A stretch of DNA of 41,118 nt from an uncultured bacterium (GCA_905214675.1 CAJMMS010000011.1:1-41118), one strand, 5' to 3'; counted from the first letter of the stretch, positions 24,620 to 33,962 are shown. Program-made: numbers and translations. The notes: generated by a model from the sequence alone, not told the origin.

Positions 24620-24665
24620 GATTCTGGTCAGCTTTGCTGACATTTACCTAACAGAATCGCTGTGC
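24620..24665 (+). repeat. Dispersed hairpin repeat, family 2, copy B
   Basis: A 46-nt unit matching 38 of 46 positions at 18708-18753. GCGATTCTG (24618-24626) and CAGAATCGC (24652-24660) form a 9-bp perfect outer stem, and GTCAGC-TTT-GCTGAC (24627-24641) an inner hairpin. Strand is arbitrary. Confidence 0.7.
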
Positions 24666-24715
24666 ATCCCCGCGGAGCGTTTTTTGATTTACAGGAAAGC
24701 ATTTTTCTGCAAATC

Positions 24716-24768
24716 AAAAAGAGTCCACAAAGAACTACACCCGTGGTGGTGTACCCCTTCATGAACTC
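24716..24768 (-). terminator. Intrinsic terminator downstream of the sodium symporter
   Basis: On the minus strand, 21-nt arms (about 24748-24768 and 24721-24741) pair over most of their length with several G-T pairs, closing on ACACC/GGTGT, followed directly by TTTTTG. It lies 84 nt after the symporter stop. Confidence 0.65.
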
Positions 24769-24851
24769 TCGCTCACTCTCGTTATTTTATATTCTGTTTT
24801 CAGACAAATACCACTATAACAAACGAATCATGTCTTGTCAATCCAAACTTT

Positions 24852-26243
24852 CTACAGCGAAATCCATCCCATGACATTTGCAATGGAGCTGAGAAGAATA
24901 ATAATAACACAGGCGCATGCCAGATATTTCAGGAAAAAATGATACAGTTTCTTCCGTTTGAAATCGGATGACTGTTCGATCTCTGCGTCCATCTTTCGAA
25001 ATCCGACGACTCTCAGGATCAGGATACAGGTGGCAAGTGCTGCGATCGGCATCATAACTGAGTTGGTGAGGAAGTCAAAGAAATCCAAAAACTGCATGCC
25101 AAGGATCTTTACGGAATCCCAGATGCCATATCCGAAAGAGGATGCAGTTCCGATCACCAGCATCACGACCACCATCAGCAGACAGCATCTCGCACGGCTC
25201 CAGTGAAGCTCATCATTCAGAGTAGAAACGCTGGTCTCCAGAAGTGAGATCGCACTGGTCAGTGCTGCAAACAAAAACATCAGAAAGAATGCAATACCGA
25301 CAACCGTGCCGATTCCCATGCTTGCAAACACTTTCGGCAGTGTGATAAACGTCAGTGCCGGTCCTGCCTGGAGCGTTTCCATATCTCCGCCGGAGAATGC
25401 AAACACTGCCGGAATGATCATCAGACCGGCCAGAAGTGCGACACCGGTATCAAAAATCTCAACCTGCGTGGTGCTTTTTTCGATGTCTACATCTTTCCCG
25501 ATATAAGATCCATACGTGTACAGGATACCCATCGCGATCGACAGCGAATAAAACATCTGCCCCATTGCTGCAACAACGGTCATCCAGGAAAAGTTCTCCA
25601 GATTCGGGATCAGGAAATATTTGATGCCTTCCACGGCTCCCGGTCTTGTGATGGAATAAACAGCCACACAGGCTGCCAGCAGGATCAGAAGCGGCATCAT
25701 AACTTTTGACACACGTTCTACTCCGTTTTTTACGCCGGCAAGAATGACAATAAATACCAGTGCCGCAAAGATCAGAAACCATATTTCTACTTCCATAGAA
25801 GAGGTGATAAAACTGTTGAAATAGCCATCCTGTGCAACAACATTTGCATTGCCCCGGATATACTCAAACAGGTATTTCATAACCCAGCCACCGATCACAC
25901 TGTAATAAGGAACGATCATCATTGGAATGACTGCATTGATCCAGCCGCCAAAATGAAACGGCATGCTTTTTCCAAAACTATGAAATGCTCCAACCGGACT
26001 TTTCTTTGTCATGCGTCCAAGTGCTGTCTCGGACACGATCATAACATAGCCAAATGTAAGCATTAAGATCAGATAAATTAGCAGAAACATACCACCGCCG
26101 TACTTAGCAGCCAGGTATGGGAAACGCCAGATATTTCCAAGTCCTACGGCAGATCCGGCAACTGCCAGTACATATCCGATACGACCGGAAAATTTGCCGC
26201 GTACATGTGCAGAACCTATTGTCTGCTTTTTCTTTAAATCCAT
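24852..26243 (-). CDS. Sodium-dependent transporter, NSS (SNF) family
   Basis: A 463-residue LeuT-fold transporter with about 11 helices. The helix-1 signature AVAGSAVGLGNIWRFPYLAA (about 27-46) contains the broken helix that binds Na+ and substrate; GGGMFLLIY follows. Bacterial NSS proteins import amino acids or indoles with Na+; which substrate is not clear. The ATG at 26243 follows GGAGGATTTTTT; an in-frame extension to 26321 covers hairpins instead. It probably belongs to the OPT-PqqD operon, although two hairpins (26265-26328) separate it from pqqD. Confidence 0.9.
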   Translation of the reverse strand: MDLKKKQTIGSAHVRGKFSGRIGYVLAVAGSAVGLGNIWRFPYLAAKYGGGMFLLIYLILMLTFGYVMIVSETALGRMTKKSPVGAFHSFGKSMPFHFGGWINAVIPMMIVPYYSVIGGWVMKYLFEYIRGNANVVAQDGYFNSFITSSMEVEIWFLIFAALVFIVILAGVKNGVERVSKVMMPLLILLAACVAVYSITRPGAVEGIKYFLIPNLENFSWMTVVAAMGQMFYSLSIAMGILYTYGSYIGKDVDIEKSTTQVEIFDTGVALLAGLMIIPAVFAFSGGDMETLQAGPALTFITLPKVFASMGIGTVVGIAFFLMFLFAALTSAISLLETSVSTLNDELHWSRARCCLLMVVVMLVIGTASSFGYGIWDSVKILGMQFLDFFDFLTNSVMMPIAALATCILILRVVGFRKMDAEIEQSSDFKRKKLYHFFLKYLACACVIIILLSSIANVMGWISL

Positions 26244-26264
26244 AAAAAATCCTCCTGTATAAAT

Positions 26265-26328
26265 AAAGAGCCTGCTCTTTATATCAGAAAATCCCTCACA
26301 ACAGAAACCTGCCTGCTGCAAGGGATTT
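26265..26328 (-). other. Two tandem hairpins in the leader of the sodium symporter
   Basis: AAATCCCT/AGGGATTT (26289-26296/26321-26328, followed on the minus strand by TTCTG) and AAAGAGC-AG-GCTCTTT (26265-26280, followed by ATTTAT). They sit between the PqqD stop and the symporter ribosome site. They could be a weak terminator or attenuator adjusting symporter level against the upstream genes; no long T-run is present. Confidence 0.5.
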
Positions 26329-26330
26329 CA

Positions 26331-26681
26331 CTATTTAAAACTTACAAAATGATTGTTCTCAAGAATCTGAAAATATTTTACGATTCGTGGATAAAGTGGT
26401 TCTGCCGCTTCTCCAAACTGCTCTTTTTCCAGAGCTGCCAGATCCATGACTGTTCTCTCTCCATCAATAAAAGGCCAAAGATAACTTCCATGTACATCCA
26501 GATGTATCTTTGTGACTTCCGGGCGGTTAAATACTTTCTGTGCGATCCCGTTAAAAAAACCTTCATTTTTTACTTCCAGTATCACGCGATCCCTGAAGTC
26601 TTTGTGCCACTTCAGACCTTCTGCTTTTACCGGAATCAGATCCAGATAATTTATCTGTTGTTCCTGTTTCTTTTTTCTCAT
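26331..26681 (-). CDS. PqqD family protein
   Basis: 116 residues. The PqqD-type winged-helix core is seen in VHGSYLWPFIDGERTVMDLA (about 63-82), with the small residue and hydrophobic pattern typical of RiPP recognition domains, followed by a helix and the LENNHFVSF strand. PqqD proteins bind leader peptides for radical SAM maturases, but no radical SAM maturase or precursor is near. Its ATG overlaps the stop of the OPT gene by 4 nt (ATGA), so it is translationally coupled to a peptide transporter. Function here is unknown. Confidence 0.75.
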   Translation of the reverse strand: MRKKKQEQQINYLDLIPVKAEGLKWHKDFRDRVILEVKNEGFFNGIAQKVFNRPEVTKIHLDVHGSYLWPFIDGERTVMDLAALEKEQFGEAAEPLYPRIVKYFQILENNHFVSFK

Positions 26682-28576
26682 GCTTTTTTCTTTTTCTTAA
26701 GAGAGAAGTAAAGCAGGGATGCAATCATCAGTACCATAAGAATGACACCACCGATATTTCCAAAGTTTACACTCTCTCCGATGCTTGTGTTGATACCAAA
26801 TACTGCGAAAATTGCCAGCAGGATACCTACCAGACCTTCTCCGGCGATCATACCTGCACAGTACAGTGTTCCGTCTGTGGACTGCTGTTCTTTTGTCTTT
26901 TCATCGACATTCTTACGTGCATCCATTACCATACGTACAACACCACCGATCATGATGGTTGCATTCAGGTAAATCGGCAGATACAGACCGATTGCGAACG
27001 GCATTACCGGGATACGCAGGATCTCAAGCCCCAGTGCCAGGAATACGCCGACAAATACCAGGTTCCATGGCAGGTTTCCGCCCATGATACCTTCTACGAT
27101 CATCTTCATCAGAGTTGCCTGAGGAGCCGGTACTTCTGCTCCGCCGTAACCCCATGCTGCATTCAGCAGGTAGAGAACACCGCCGATAGCCAGACCGGAT
27201 GCAAGAACACCGATCAGCTCACCAATCTGCTGTTTTTTCGGTGTAGCACCAAGCAGATAACCGGTCTTTAAATCCTGTGAAGTATCGCCTGCGATTGCTG
27301 CGATAATACAGATAACTGAACCGATTGCGATTGCTGCTGTCATACCGTCGATACCGGTTTTGCCGCTTCCTTTGATCGCCATAGTTGCGATCAGCAGAGT
27401 AGCGATTGCCATACCGGATACCGGGTTGTTGGAGCTTCCTACCAGACCTACCATACGGGAGGATACGGTTGCAAAGAAGAATCCGAAGATTACGATCAGT
27501 GCTGCCCCAAGCAGAGTTACCGGGATAGCCGGTACTGCCCAGATGATAACAACCATAGCAACGATTCCGATCAGGATAAACTGCATCGGCAGATCCTGTG
27601 CAGTACGTGCAGTACTTGTATTTTTTCCGCCTTTTACGCTCTTCATAGAGTCGCTGAAAGTTTTTACGATCAGAGGCAGAGATTTGATCAGAGAGATGAT
27701 ACCGCCTGTTGCGATGGCACCTGCACCGATGTATTTTACGTAAGTACTCCAGATCGCTGCTGCACCGCCGCCTGCATAAAGCTGAGCGATCGTTGTGCCT
27801 GCTTTTGCCGGATACAGCCAGGTATCAGGTCCGAACAGACAGATCAGCGGGATGATAACCAGCCATCCGAATACAGAACCAACAAACATGTAAGATGCGA
27901 TCTTTGGTCCTACAATATAACCAACACCAAGCAGTGCCGGGTATACTTCCATACCGATCTCACCTTTGAAGGATTTAAAAGCTGCTGATACGTCTGCCGG
28001 AATCACCTTCAGACCGTCAACAACAAATTTAAATACTGCTGCAAGTCCCATACCTGAGAATACGGTAGAAGCGTTTGCTCCGCCTTCTTCGCCGGCCAGA
28101 AGTACGTCTGCACATGCAGTTCCTTCCGGGTAAAGCAGTGTCTGGTGCTCTTTCACGATCAGGGCATTACGAAGCGGTACCATGAAAAGTACACCTAAAA
28201 CACCGCCGCAAAGTGCGATCAGTGTGATCTCTACCAGGCTCGGCATAGAGCAAAGACCCTCTTCTGCCCAGAGGAACAGTGCCGGCATCGTAAAGATCGC
28301 TCCTGCTGCAAGTGACTCACCGGCTGAACCGATGGTCTGTACCATGTTACTTTCAAGGATGGAGTTCTTACGCATGATAATGCGGATAACACCCATAGAT
28401 ATAACTGCTGCCGGAATAGAAGCAGAAACAGTCATACCAACTCGGAGTCCAAGATATGCATTGGCTGCTCCGAAAATTACTGCGAGCAAAACACCCATAA
28501 TAATGGAAGTCACAGTAAGCTCCGGCATGACTCTGTCTGCCGGAATGTACGGTTTGAATTCGTCTTTCTTATTCAT
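26678..28576 (-). CDS. OPT family oligopeptide transporter
   Basis: 632 residues and about 15 hydrophobic helices. The N-terminal motif ELTVTSIIMGVLLAVIFGAA, then NAYLGLRVGMTVSASIPAAV, is typical of prokaryotic OPT/YSL-like proteins. Also seen are LLYPEGTACADVLLAGEEGG (about 147-166) and DTSQDLKTGYLLGATPKKQQ (about 429-448). It imports small peptides or metal-peptide complexes with protons. Promoter at 28668-28696. The 3' end overlaps the PqqD gene. Confidence 0.92.
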   Translation of the reverse strand: MNKKDEFKPYIPADRVMPELTVTSIIMGVLLAVIFGAANAYLGLRVGMTVSASIPAAVISMGVIRIIMRKNSILESNMVQTIGSAGESLAAGAIFTMPALFLWAEEGLCSMPSLVEITLIALCGGVLGVLFMVPLRNALIVKEHQTLLYPEGTACADVLLAGEEGGANASTVFSGMGLAAVFKFVVDGLKVIPADVSAAFKSFKGEIGMEVYPALLGVGYIVGPKIASYMFVGSVFGWLVIIPLICLFGPDTWLYPAKAGTTIAQLYAGGGAAAIWSTYVKYIGAGAIATGGIISLIKSLPLIVKTFSDSMKSVKGGKNTSTARTAQDLPMQFILIGIVAMVVIIWAVPAIPVTLLGAALIVIFGFFFATVSSRMVGLVGSSNNPVSGMAIATLLIATMAIKGSGKTGIDGMTAAIAIGSVICIIAAIAGDTSQDLKTGYLLGATPKKQQIGELIGVLASGLAIGGVLYLLNAAWGYGGAEVPAPQATLMKMIVEGIMGGNLPWNLVFVGVFLALGLEILRIPVMPFAIGLYLPIYLNATIMIGGVVRMVMDARKNVDEKTKEQQSTDGTLYCAGMIAGEGLVGILLAIFAVFGINTSIGESVNFGNIGGVILMVLMIASLLYFSLKKKKKA

Positions 28577-28667
28577 TTCCTTTTCCTTTCATACATTTTT
28601 ATAACGATCCAGGAATCTTCGTAATCCGCCCTCTTTTATCCCTGGATGATTATATCCATAGACTTAT

Positions 28668-28696
28668 ATTCTACCTAAAATCCGACTAAATTGCAA
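28668..28696 (-). promoter_or_regulatory. Promoter of the OPT-PqqD-symporter operon
   Basis: Minus strand: -35 TTGCAA (28691-28696), 17-nt spacer, -10 TAGAAT (28668-28673), about 90 nt before the OPT start codon. Confidence 0.6.
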
Positions 28697-28788
28697 GGAT
28701 ACAATGCCATTTTCTACTTTTTTCCTGTTTTCAGGTCTGCTTTTTTGTGCACTTTTTGAAATGCCAGGGTCAAAAGTCAGAAATCACA

Positions 28789-30021
28789 TTATGAGCCGGA
28801 CGGAATCCGCACAATTTTCTGTTCCCCTTCCATCTCTGTCCTCACAAGCACCGGCATATGGCGTTTGCGAAGGGCATGGATCAGCGGATACACCGCAAAA
28901 AGTTCTCCCTGCACATAGACTGCCTCCGGTTTGGATCTCAGGATTTTTTTCACCTGCTCCTTGATCTGTGCTTTCCACTCCTGTTTTTCGAGCGTGGATT
29001 CTCCGTAAATACCATCCCACTCCATCGGCGGAAGCTCCGGCAGTTTTACATGGACAATCTTTGCCTGCGAAAACTGCGGAAGTTTTAAAAGCAGTGCATC
29101 GCCTTTATCATCACCTCCAAGGCTTACGATCACAACTTCTTCGTGAAACTGCTGCTGGCTGATCCTGCATGCCTTTATGGCGTCTTCCAGCGTACTTGTC
29201 GTCATCAGAAATCCCCCCTTATGGCAGAATTCTGCACCGGCAAGACCGCTCTCCTCTTTTAATTCTTCTTTTTCCAGCCCAAGCCAGCTCTCTGGAAAAC
29301 TGCATTTATAATTCAGTGAATACTCCCGTTTCTGAGGCTGAATACAGTACCCGCCGCGGTTCGACGGAAAGATCACAAATGCGATATCCGTCTCGGAAAG
29401 GTATTTCTGACACGGGATAAAATCCGGCAGAACCAGGATCTGTCTTTCATACTCCGGCTTTTTGCCGGCTGCGATCTCTGCCTGATGCTGCTTTAATATT
29501 TCCTCCACTCGCTTATCCGCACGCTCGTTGCCCCGGTAACGCTCCAGTTTATTGTCCAGGATCATGCCTGCAACGCCGACTGCCCTGAAAAACGCTGCAT
29601 CGTTTCCGCCCTGTGCATCCCATGGCGGATTGAAATTGCCGATCAGCGTTGCAAGCTCATTTTTTTCGCCGGTGTTGTCGTTGTTGTCCAATGGCTGCAC
29701 AAAAGCCTCATCAAATTTTTCTGCCAGTTCTTCCCCTAAAATCTCAGCACCCAGCTCTTCCCATAGAAGCCCGAAAGCCGCATATGGCACACCATTTTCA
29801 CGGATTCTGCTATCCCTCTGATGATGGTCGTATTTTCCTCTTCCGATATCAAAGACAATCCCCTCAAAATCCTCCGGCACCTGACTGCCCCTGCAGATCG
29901 TGATCTCCGGATTGACCGACAGCAGAAGCGCCGCCGAAAATACATCGTCGGCATGGAATTTGCCGCTGTGGGTAAATGCCTGCGCATCTTTTTCTTTAAT
30001 TTGCTCCATTAACTGTGTCAT
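28789..30021 (-). CDS. MYG1-family (DHH-like) phosphoesterase in the jetD position
   Basis: 410 residues. The MYG1 (UPF0160) hydrolase fold occupies about 1-285. It shows the metal motif THSGKFHADDVFSAALL (about 17-33), DIGRGKYDHHQRDS (about 58-71) and QPLDNNDNTGEKNE (about 109-122), as in DHH phosphoesterases. Human MYG1 is an RNA exonuclease; bacterial roles are little known. About 120 residues follow (about 290-410: EEVVIVSLGGDDKGDALLLK ... VYVQGELFAVYPLIHAL) and look like an extra alpha/beta domain I cannot name. The ATG at 30021 overlaps the end of jetC by 26 nt, with AAAGGTG upstream, so it is translated with the SMC operon. It takes the place normally held by JetD. Confidence 0.8.
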   Translation of the reverse strand: MTQLMEQIKEKDAQAFTHSGKFHADDVFSAALLLSVNPEITICRGSQVPEDFEGIVFDIGRGKYDHHQRDSRIRENGVPYAAFGLLWEELGAEILGEELAEKFDEAFVQPLDNNDNTGEKNELATLIGNFNPPWDAQGGNDAAFFRAVGVAGMILDNKLERYRGNERADKRVEEILKQHQAEIAAGKKPEYERQILVLPDFIPCQKYLSETDIAFVIFPSNRGGYCIQPQKREYSLNYKCSFPESWLGLEKEELKEESGLAGAEFCHKGGFLMTTSTLEDAIKACRISQQQFHEEVVIVSLGGDDKGDALLLKLPQFSQAKIVHVKLPELPPMEWDGIYGESTLEKQEWKAQIKEQVKKILRSKPEAVYVQGELFAVYPLIHALRKRHMPVLVRTEMEGEQKIVRIPSGS

Positions 30022-33000
30022 GAAATTTCACCTTTCCGATCAACATATCATCATTTGCATTTTTCAGAACCGGAATGATCACACCACATTCGCTTCCGAT
30101 CGATTCCAGTTTGTTTGGCGGTGCACAGAAGATAACCTGGAAATCCTGATTTTTGAAGAAATCAAGCATCAGTTTGATATTGTGGTCACTCATTTTTTCG
30201 AACGGCTCATCAATAAAGATCAGACGCACGGAATTGACACGCACATTGTAGAGCATCGAGAGTGCCGCCGACAGGATCAGGGTGTATGGGATCTGCGTTC
30301 CGGCACCGGAATTGTATCCTACCTGTTTGGATAATTTTCCGTCTTTTACTTCTTCGTTGTTGATGATGATCTCGTAGCTCATATAATTGCGGTAATCGGC
30401 AAATTTCTGGATCTCCGCCAGATCATTTTTTTCAATGATGCGGTTGATGATATCTTTGATCTCCCGCTCCCGTCTCTCCACTTCGTCATCCTCATACCCC
30501 ATCAGCTTTGTAAGGGCAATCTGACCATCTGCCAGATTGCCGGTCTGCTGAAGATATTCTGCGTAACGCAGAATTTTTGCATAGTCGGAATTATCATTTA
30601 AAAACTTCACATCAAACTGATAGCGTGTCGCGAATTTCAGCTTGCGAAGCTCTTTGTTGATCTGTGCAATATCTTTTCTGGCAGCCCTGGCCGTCTCGTA
30701 AATATTCAGGACGAATTCCCTTTTGAAAATATTTTCGTAACGCATGGTCTGTTCTTTTAATTTCTGCTGCAGATTCTGAAGGTCATCGATCCAGATCTTT
30801 CCGCGTCTCTGGTGATAGCTCTTTTCGTACTCAAGTCCGATCGGCAGGCGCTCTTCTTCCTGTTTGCGGTTGTTGTACGCCTGCTGCTGCCCGTTGATAT
30901 TTGCCGCAAAACTGCTGACACGTTTCGCCATCTGCTCTTTTTCAGAAAGCTGCATGATGCCGCCTTTTTTATCCTCACCGGCAAGATAGCGATCGTACTC
31001 TGCGATCGCTTTTTCTGTTGCAGAACGGTTAAGCTGCTGTTCTTCTTCCAGATGCTTCTTCTCTTCTGCTTCCTTTGTCCGATACGCTGTGATATCTTTT
31101 TTCTTCTGTTCAATCTCAGCTTCTAATTTATAGCGCTTCTTACTTTCTTCATCTTTCTTTTTCGTTTTTTCCTGTAATTGCTTTTCCAGATCCGCAACAC
31201 GCTGCGAAAGTGCCATAAATTCTGCATTGTTTTTCTGAGCTTCCAGAAGTGCATGGTAACGTACATTCTCTGCTTCCAGCTCAGCACTTAACTGTTCGCA
31301 TTCTCTGTTTGCTTCCAGATTGTAATCTTTAAAATAATCCAGACTGCTCTGCAGAAAGACATCCTGATTCTGCATGGTATGTCTGCTGCTTAAAATCTCT
31401 TTTTCCCGTTTTTCCAACTGCTCCAGTTTTTTCGCAGCTCTTTTGCGGTTCAGTTCGATTGCCGCACCGCCAAGGCAGTAACTCTTGATTTTTTTCGTAT
31501 TGATGTAAGTAACTGCCATATTTCTGCCAAGTTTTCCTTCTTTTGACATGGCATTGTCATATTTCGCAACATCACCAAGCTCAACGGCATGGATCGATCC
31601 CAGCCAGAACTGGAAATACTTCGCTGCCGTCTCATTCTGGATCTGGAGATAATGACAGACGGAATCTTCCTCGCATTTGATCCTGCGTTCAGACAGACGT
31701 TTTGTATTGACCAGCTCCACATAACGATGCCCGGAGTGATCCATCACTTCATTTGCTGTATCAAATGCCTGCGGAGATACCAGGATCGCATAACGATGCA
31801 CACCAAGGAACGCTTCGATCGCATCACGCCATGCTTCGTCTTTCAGCTCCGATACATATTCACATGCCATGCGGGCTTCTTCGTCAATACCCTGTTTTTT
31901 CAGTTCTTTATTGATCTCGCGGATCAACTGCGTCTGTTCCTGCACATGAGAATAGTCTGCTTTGTTGCGGTCACAGTTCTCAATGATCTTACTCTGCTCG
32001 CCGCGTTCGAGCTGCACTTCCTTGAGTTCCCGATCCAGATAGGCTTTGCTTCGCACAATGCTGTCACGTTTTTTACGGATATCCGCCCGCAGTGCATCGA
32101 TGGCTTCCTGTTTTTCCGAGTTGGAAAGTTCTGTCTCCGCCAGTTTCTTAAGTGCCTCAAAATAAGAAACCTCGCACTCCATTTTTTTCAGTTCTTCCGC
32201 CACATGAAGCAGACGTTTCCGGAATTGTTCCAGCTCTTCTTTCTCGCTTTTGCGCTTCTCCATCTGCTTCTCAAAAGCCGCGATCTGCTGTCTGGAATTA
32301 TCGATCGCTTTGGATACATTCAGCTCCCGCAGTGCCGCTTTTGCCTCCATATAGTTGCGGTCGATTGCATCAATCTCTGCACTTAATTCTTTGATCGTTC
32401 TGATCTGTGCTTCCACCTCGATTCCGTTCTTGCGGATCGCTTCTTCTGCCGTGCAGCGTTTCTCTTTCCAGGAGAGCATGTTTCGATATTTTAATTTGAT
32501 GTCATCCACCTTCAACTGCATGACACGCTCATCGTATTCTGCATAATCCTTCAGGATCGCATCCAGATCTCCGATCTCCTCCTCGATCAGTTCCAGACGG
32601 CTGTTGATCTGCTCAATGTTTTTCTTGGCATCTTTTAATTTTTCAAAGTTGACATCGTGCTCTTCCAGAACTGATTCCTTGATAAATTCCCGGATCTTTG
32701 CAGCCGGATTGTATGCCATGATATTTCTAAGTTTTCTCTGATAGCGAAATACTTCCTGATAGGGAAGCTTCAGTCCGACCATCTGCATAAACAGTGCCAC
32801 TCCATCCTGTTTTTTGCGGAGTTTGACATTGTAGCGTTTCTGGAAGCCGGATGCATCATACGGTTTCAGGGCAGAACCGTCTTCATAGACATAAGAAATA
32901 TCAAACAGACACTTATCTTCCATCACATACCAGTATGTGCCGCGGATATCCGTAACTGCTGTCTCGATGATCACGCCCAGCACAAAGGATTTTTCATTGA

Positions 33001-33325
33001 TCTGGTCATAATATTCCAGCGCGATGTGAGTGTACACAACCGGTATCTTCTCAGCCGGTCTTGCATACACACCGGCACTTGCATCAACCAGACAGCGTGT
33101 ATACGAGATCAGATTTCGTTTGCCCACTCCTGTATTATATCCGCTCGTTGCCTTATTAAACTGTGTGTCACCTGTGTAGGCATATTTGATAGCATCAAGA
33201 ATCGTCGATTTGCCGCATTCATTTTCTCCGGAGATCAAGGTGAGATTTTCTGCGACCGGAACGATCGTGTTGGTAAATCCATACCAGTTGATCAGTTGTA
33301 CATTTCGCAAAACTATTTTACTCAT
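29996..33325 (-). CDS. jetC: Wadjet-like SMC ATPase JetC
   Basis: 1109 residues, SMC/MukB-like. N-terminal ATPase half: Walker A SGENECGKSTILDAI (about 32-46). Long coiled coils (about 240-500 and 650-900) flank a hinge-like region. C-terminal half: signature-like SGAGTQIPYTL (about 1006) and Walker B LIFIDEPFEK (about 1036-1045, with D and E). In Wadjet systems the JetABC complex loads on and extrudes small circular DNA, which a nuclease then cuts. The ATG at 33325 lies in the last codons of jetB (8-nt overlap) after GAGGAG; an in-frame ATG at 33394 is unsupported. Assignment rests on family resemblance and operon order. Confidence 0.85.
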   Translation of the reverse strand: MSKIVLRNVQLINWYGFTNTIVPVAENLTLISGENECGKSTILDAIKYAYTGDTQFNKATSGYNTGVGKRNLISYTRCLVDASAGVYARPAEKIPVVYTHIALEYYDQINEKSFVLGVIIETAVTDIRGTYWYVMEDKCLFDISYVYEDGSALKPYDASGFQKRYNVKLRKKQDGVALFMQMVGLKLPYQEVFRYQRKLRNIMAYNPAAKIREFIKESVLEEHDVNFEKLKDAKKNIEQINSRLELIEEEIGDLDAILKDYAEYDERVMQLKVDDIKLKYRNMLSWKEKRCTAEEAIRKNGIEVEAQIRTIKELSAEIDAIDRNYMEAKAALRELNVSKAIDNSRQQIAAFEKQMEKRKSEKEELEQFRKRLLHVAEELKKMECEVSYFEALKKLAETELSNSEKQEAIDALRADIRKKRDSIVRSKAYLDRELKEVQLERGEQSKIIENCDRNKADYSHVQEQTQLIREINKELKKQGIDEEARMACEYVSELKDEAWRDAIEAFLGVHRYAILVSPQAFDTANEVMDHSGHRYVELVNTKRLSERRIKCEEDSVCHYLQIQNETAAKYFQFWLGSIHAVELGDVAKYDNAMSKEGKLGRNMAVTYINTKKIKSYCLGGAAIELNRKRAAKKLEQLEKREKEILSSRHTMQNQDVFLQSSLDYFKDYNLEANRECEQLSAELEAENVRYHALLEAQKNNAEFMALSQRVADLEKQLQEKTKKKDEESKKRYKLEAEIEQKKKDITAYRTKEAEEKKHLEEEQQLNRSATEKAIAEYDRYLAGEDKKGGIMQLSEKEQMAKRVSSFAANINGQQQAYNNRKQEEERLPIGLEYEKSYHQRRGKIWIDDLQNLQQKLKEQTMRYENIFKREFVLNIYETARAARKDIAQINKELRKLKFATRYQFDVKFLNDNSDYAKILRYAEYLQQTGNLADGQIALTKLMGYEDDEVERREREIKDIINRIIEKNDLAEIQKFADYRNYMSYEIIINNEEVKDGKLSKQVGYNSGAGTQIPYTLILSAALSMLYNVRVNSVRLIFIDEPFEKMSDHNIKLMLDFFKNQDFQVIFCAPPNKLESIGSECGVIIPVLKNANDDMLIGKVKFHDTVNGAN

Positions 33326-33962
33326 CGCTCTCCTCACTTTCTGCCTCTTCCAGGTCTGCCATGTCCGCTGCCTCGAAATCTTCCTGTTCCACAAATTCTG
33401 CCATCACCTGCTTCAGTTGTCCGATATCCAGACAGAACTGCAAAGAAGGATAGAGACGCACGGCTCCGTCCTCTTTTGTGATATCAGCGCTGTAATCGAT
33501 CAGGCAGAAACGGCGGAAAGTCGCATATGCCTTTTTAAACTCGACCGGAGTCAGTTCGATATCATAAAGTCTGCATTTATCAATAATTTCGCCGACCGTC
33601 ACATAGACTGCTTCTTCATAGCCCACCCGCTCCAGAAATAAAAGCCACAGCACCAGCAGCAGCTTCATATGTTTCTGATCAAAATGGTAGAGATTGAGAC
33701 GCTTCAGTCCGACCGTTTCTTTATCATCATCATTTGGCTGCAGCATCGCCACACCCATCTGTTCTTCTACAGCCACTTTGTAGCCGATCACCGCCAGATA
33801 CTGGTTCATATCATAGCGGTTGGATTCGGATGCCACAAACTGATAAAGCTTTTCTTCTTTGTCTTTTACAAGAAACGTCGTATCCAGAAGCCTCCGCACA
33901 CAGCGTTTGAACAGATACGCATTATCATCGCTCATATTGCTTATAAAACTTAAATCCTGCAT
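33318..33962 (-). CDS. jetB: Wadjet-like MukE/KITE subunit JetB (DUF4194 type)
   Basis: 214 residues. Tandem winged-helix protein of the DUF4194 family: KRCVRRLLDTTFLVKDKE (about 19-36), LYHFDQKHMKLLLVLWLLFL (about 91-110) and YDIELTPVEFKKAYATFRRF (about 134-153). It ends in a very acidic tail (EEAESEESDE). It would link JetA and JetC. The ATG at 33962 follows AGAGG; an 83-nt gap separates it from jetA upstream. Confidence 0.82.
   Translation of the reverse strand: MQDLSFISNMSDDNAYLFKRCVRRLLDTTFLVKDKEEKLYQFVASESNRYDMNQYLAVIGYKVAVEEQMGVAMLQPNDDDKETVGLKRLNLYHFDQKHMKLLLVLWLLFLERVGYEEAVYVTVGEIIDKCRLYDIELTPVEFKKAYATFRRFCLIDYSADITKEDGAVRLYPSLQFCLDIGQLKQVMAEFVEQEDFEAADMADLEEAESEESDE

Larger units (their letters stand above)
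24503..24851. other. 349-bp gap between thiS and the sodium symporter gene
   Basis: No gene is visible here. It holds a dispersed hairpin repeat (24620-24665) and the symporter terminator (24716-24768). An imperfect AATGC...GCATT hairpin lies at about 24549-24570. I could not find the conserved CTGAGA/ACCTGA bases of a TPP riboswitch on the minus strand, nor a convincing promoter for thiS. Confidence 0.55.

Noticed and set aside
24503..24860. Possible TPP riboswitch before thiS
   Set aside because: The conserved CTGAGA and ACCTGA-type segments were not found on the minus strand by eye.
28705..28790. Terminator after the MYG1 gene
   Set aside because: T-rich stretches are on the plus strand; on the minus strand no stem with a following T-run could be made.
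31589..32386. 265-codon plus-strand reading frame inside jetC
   Set aside because: It mirrors the coiled-coil coding strand of jetC, has no ribosome site, and its residues (many C, F, H, I, L) are typical of an antisense shadow.
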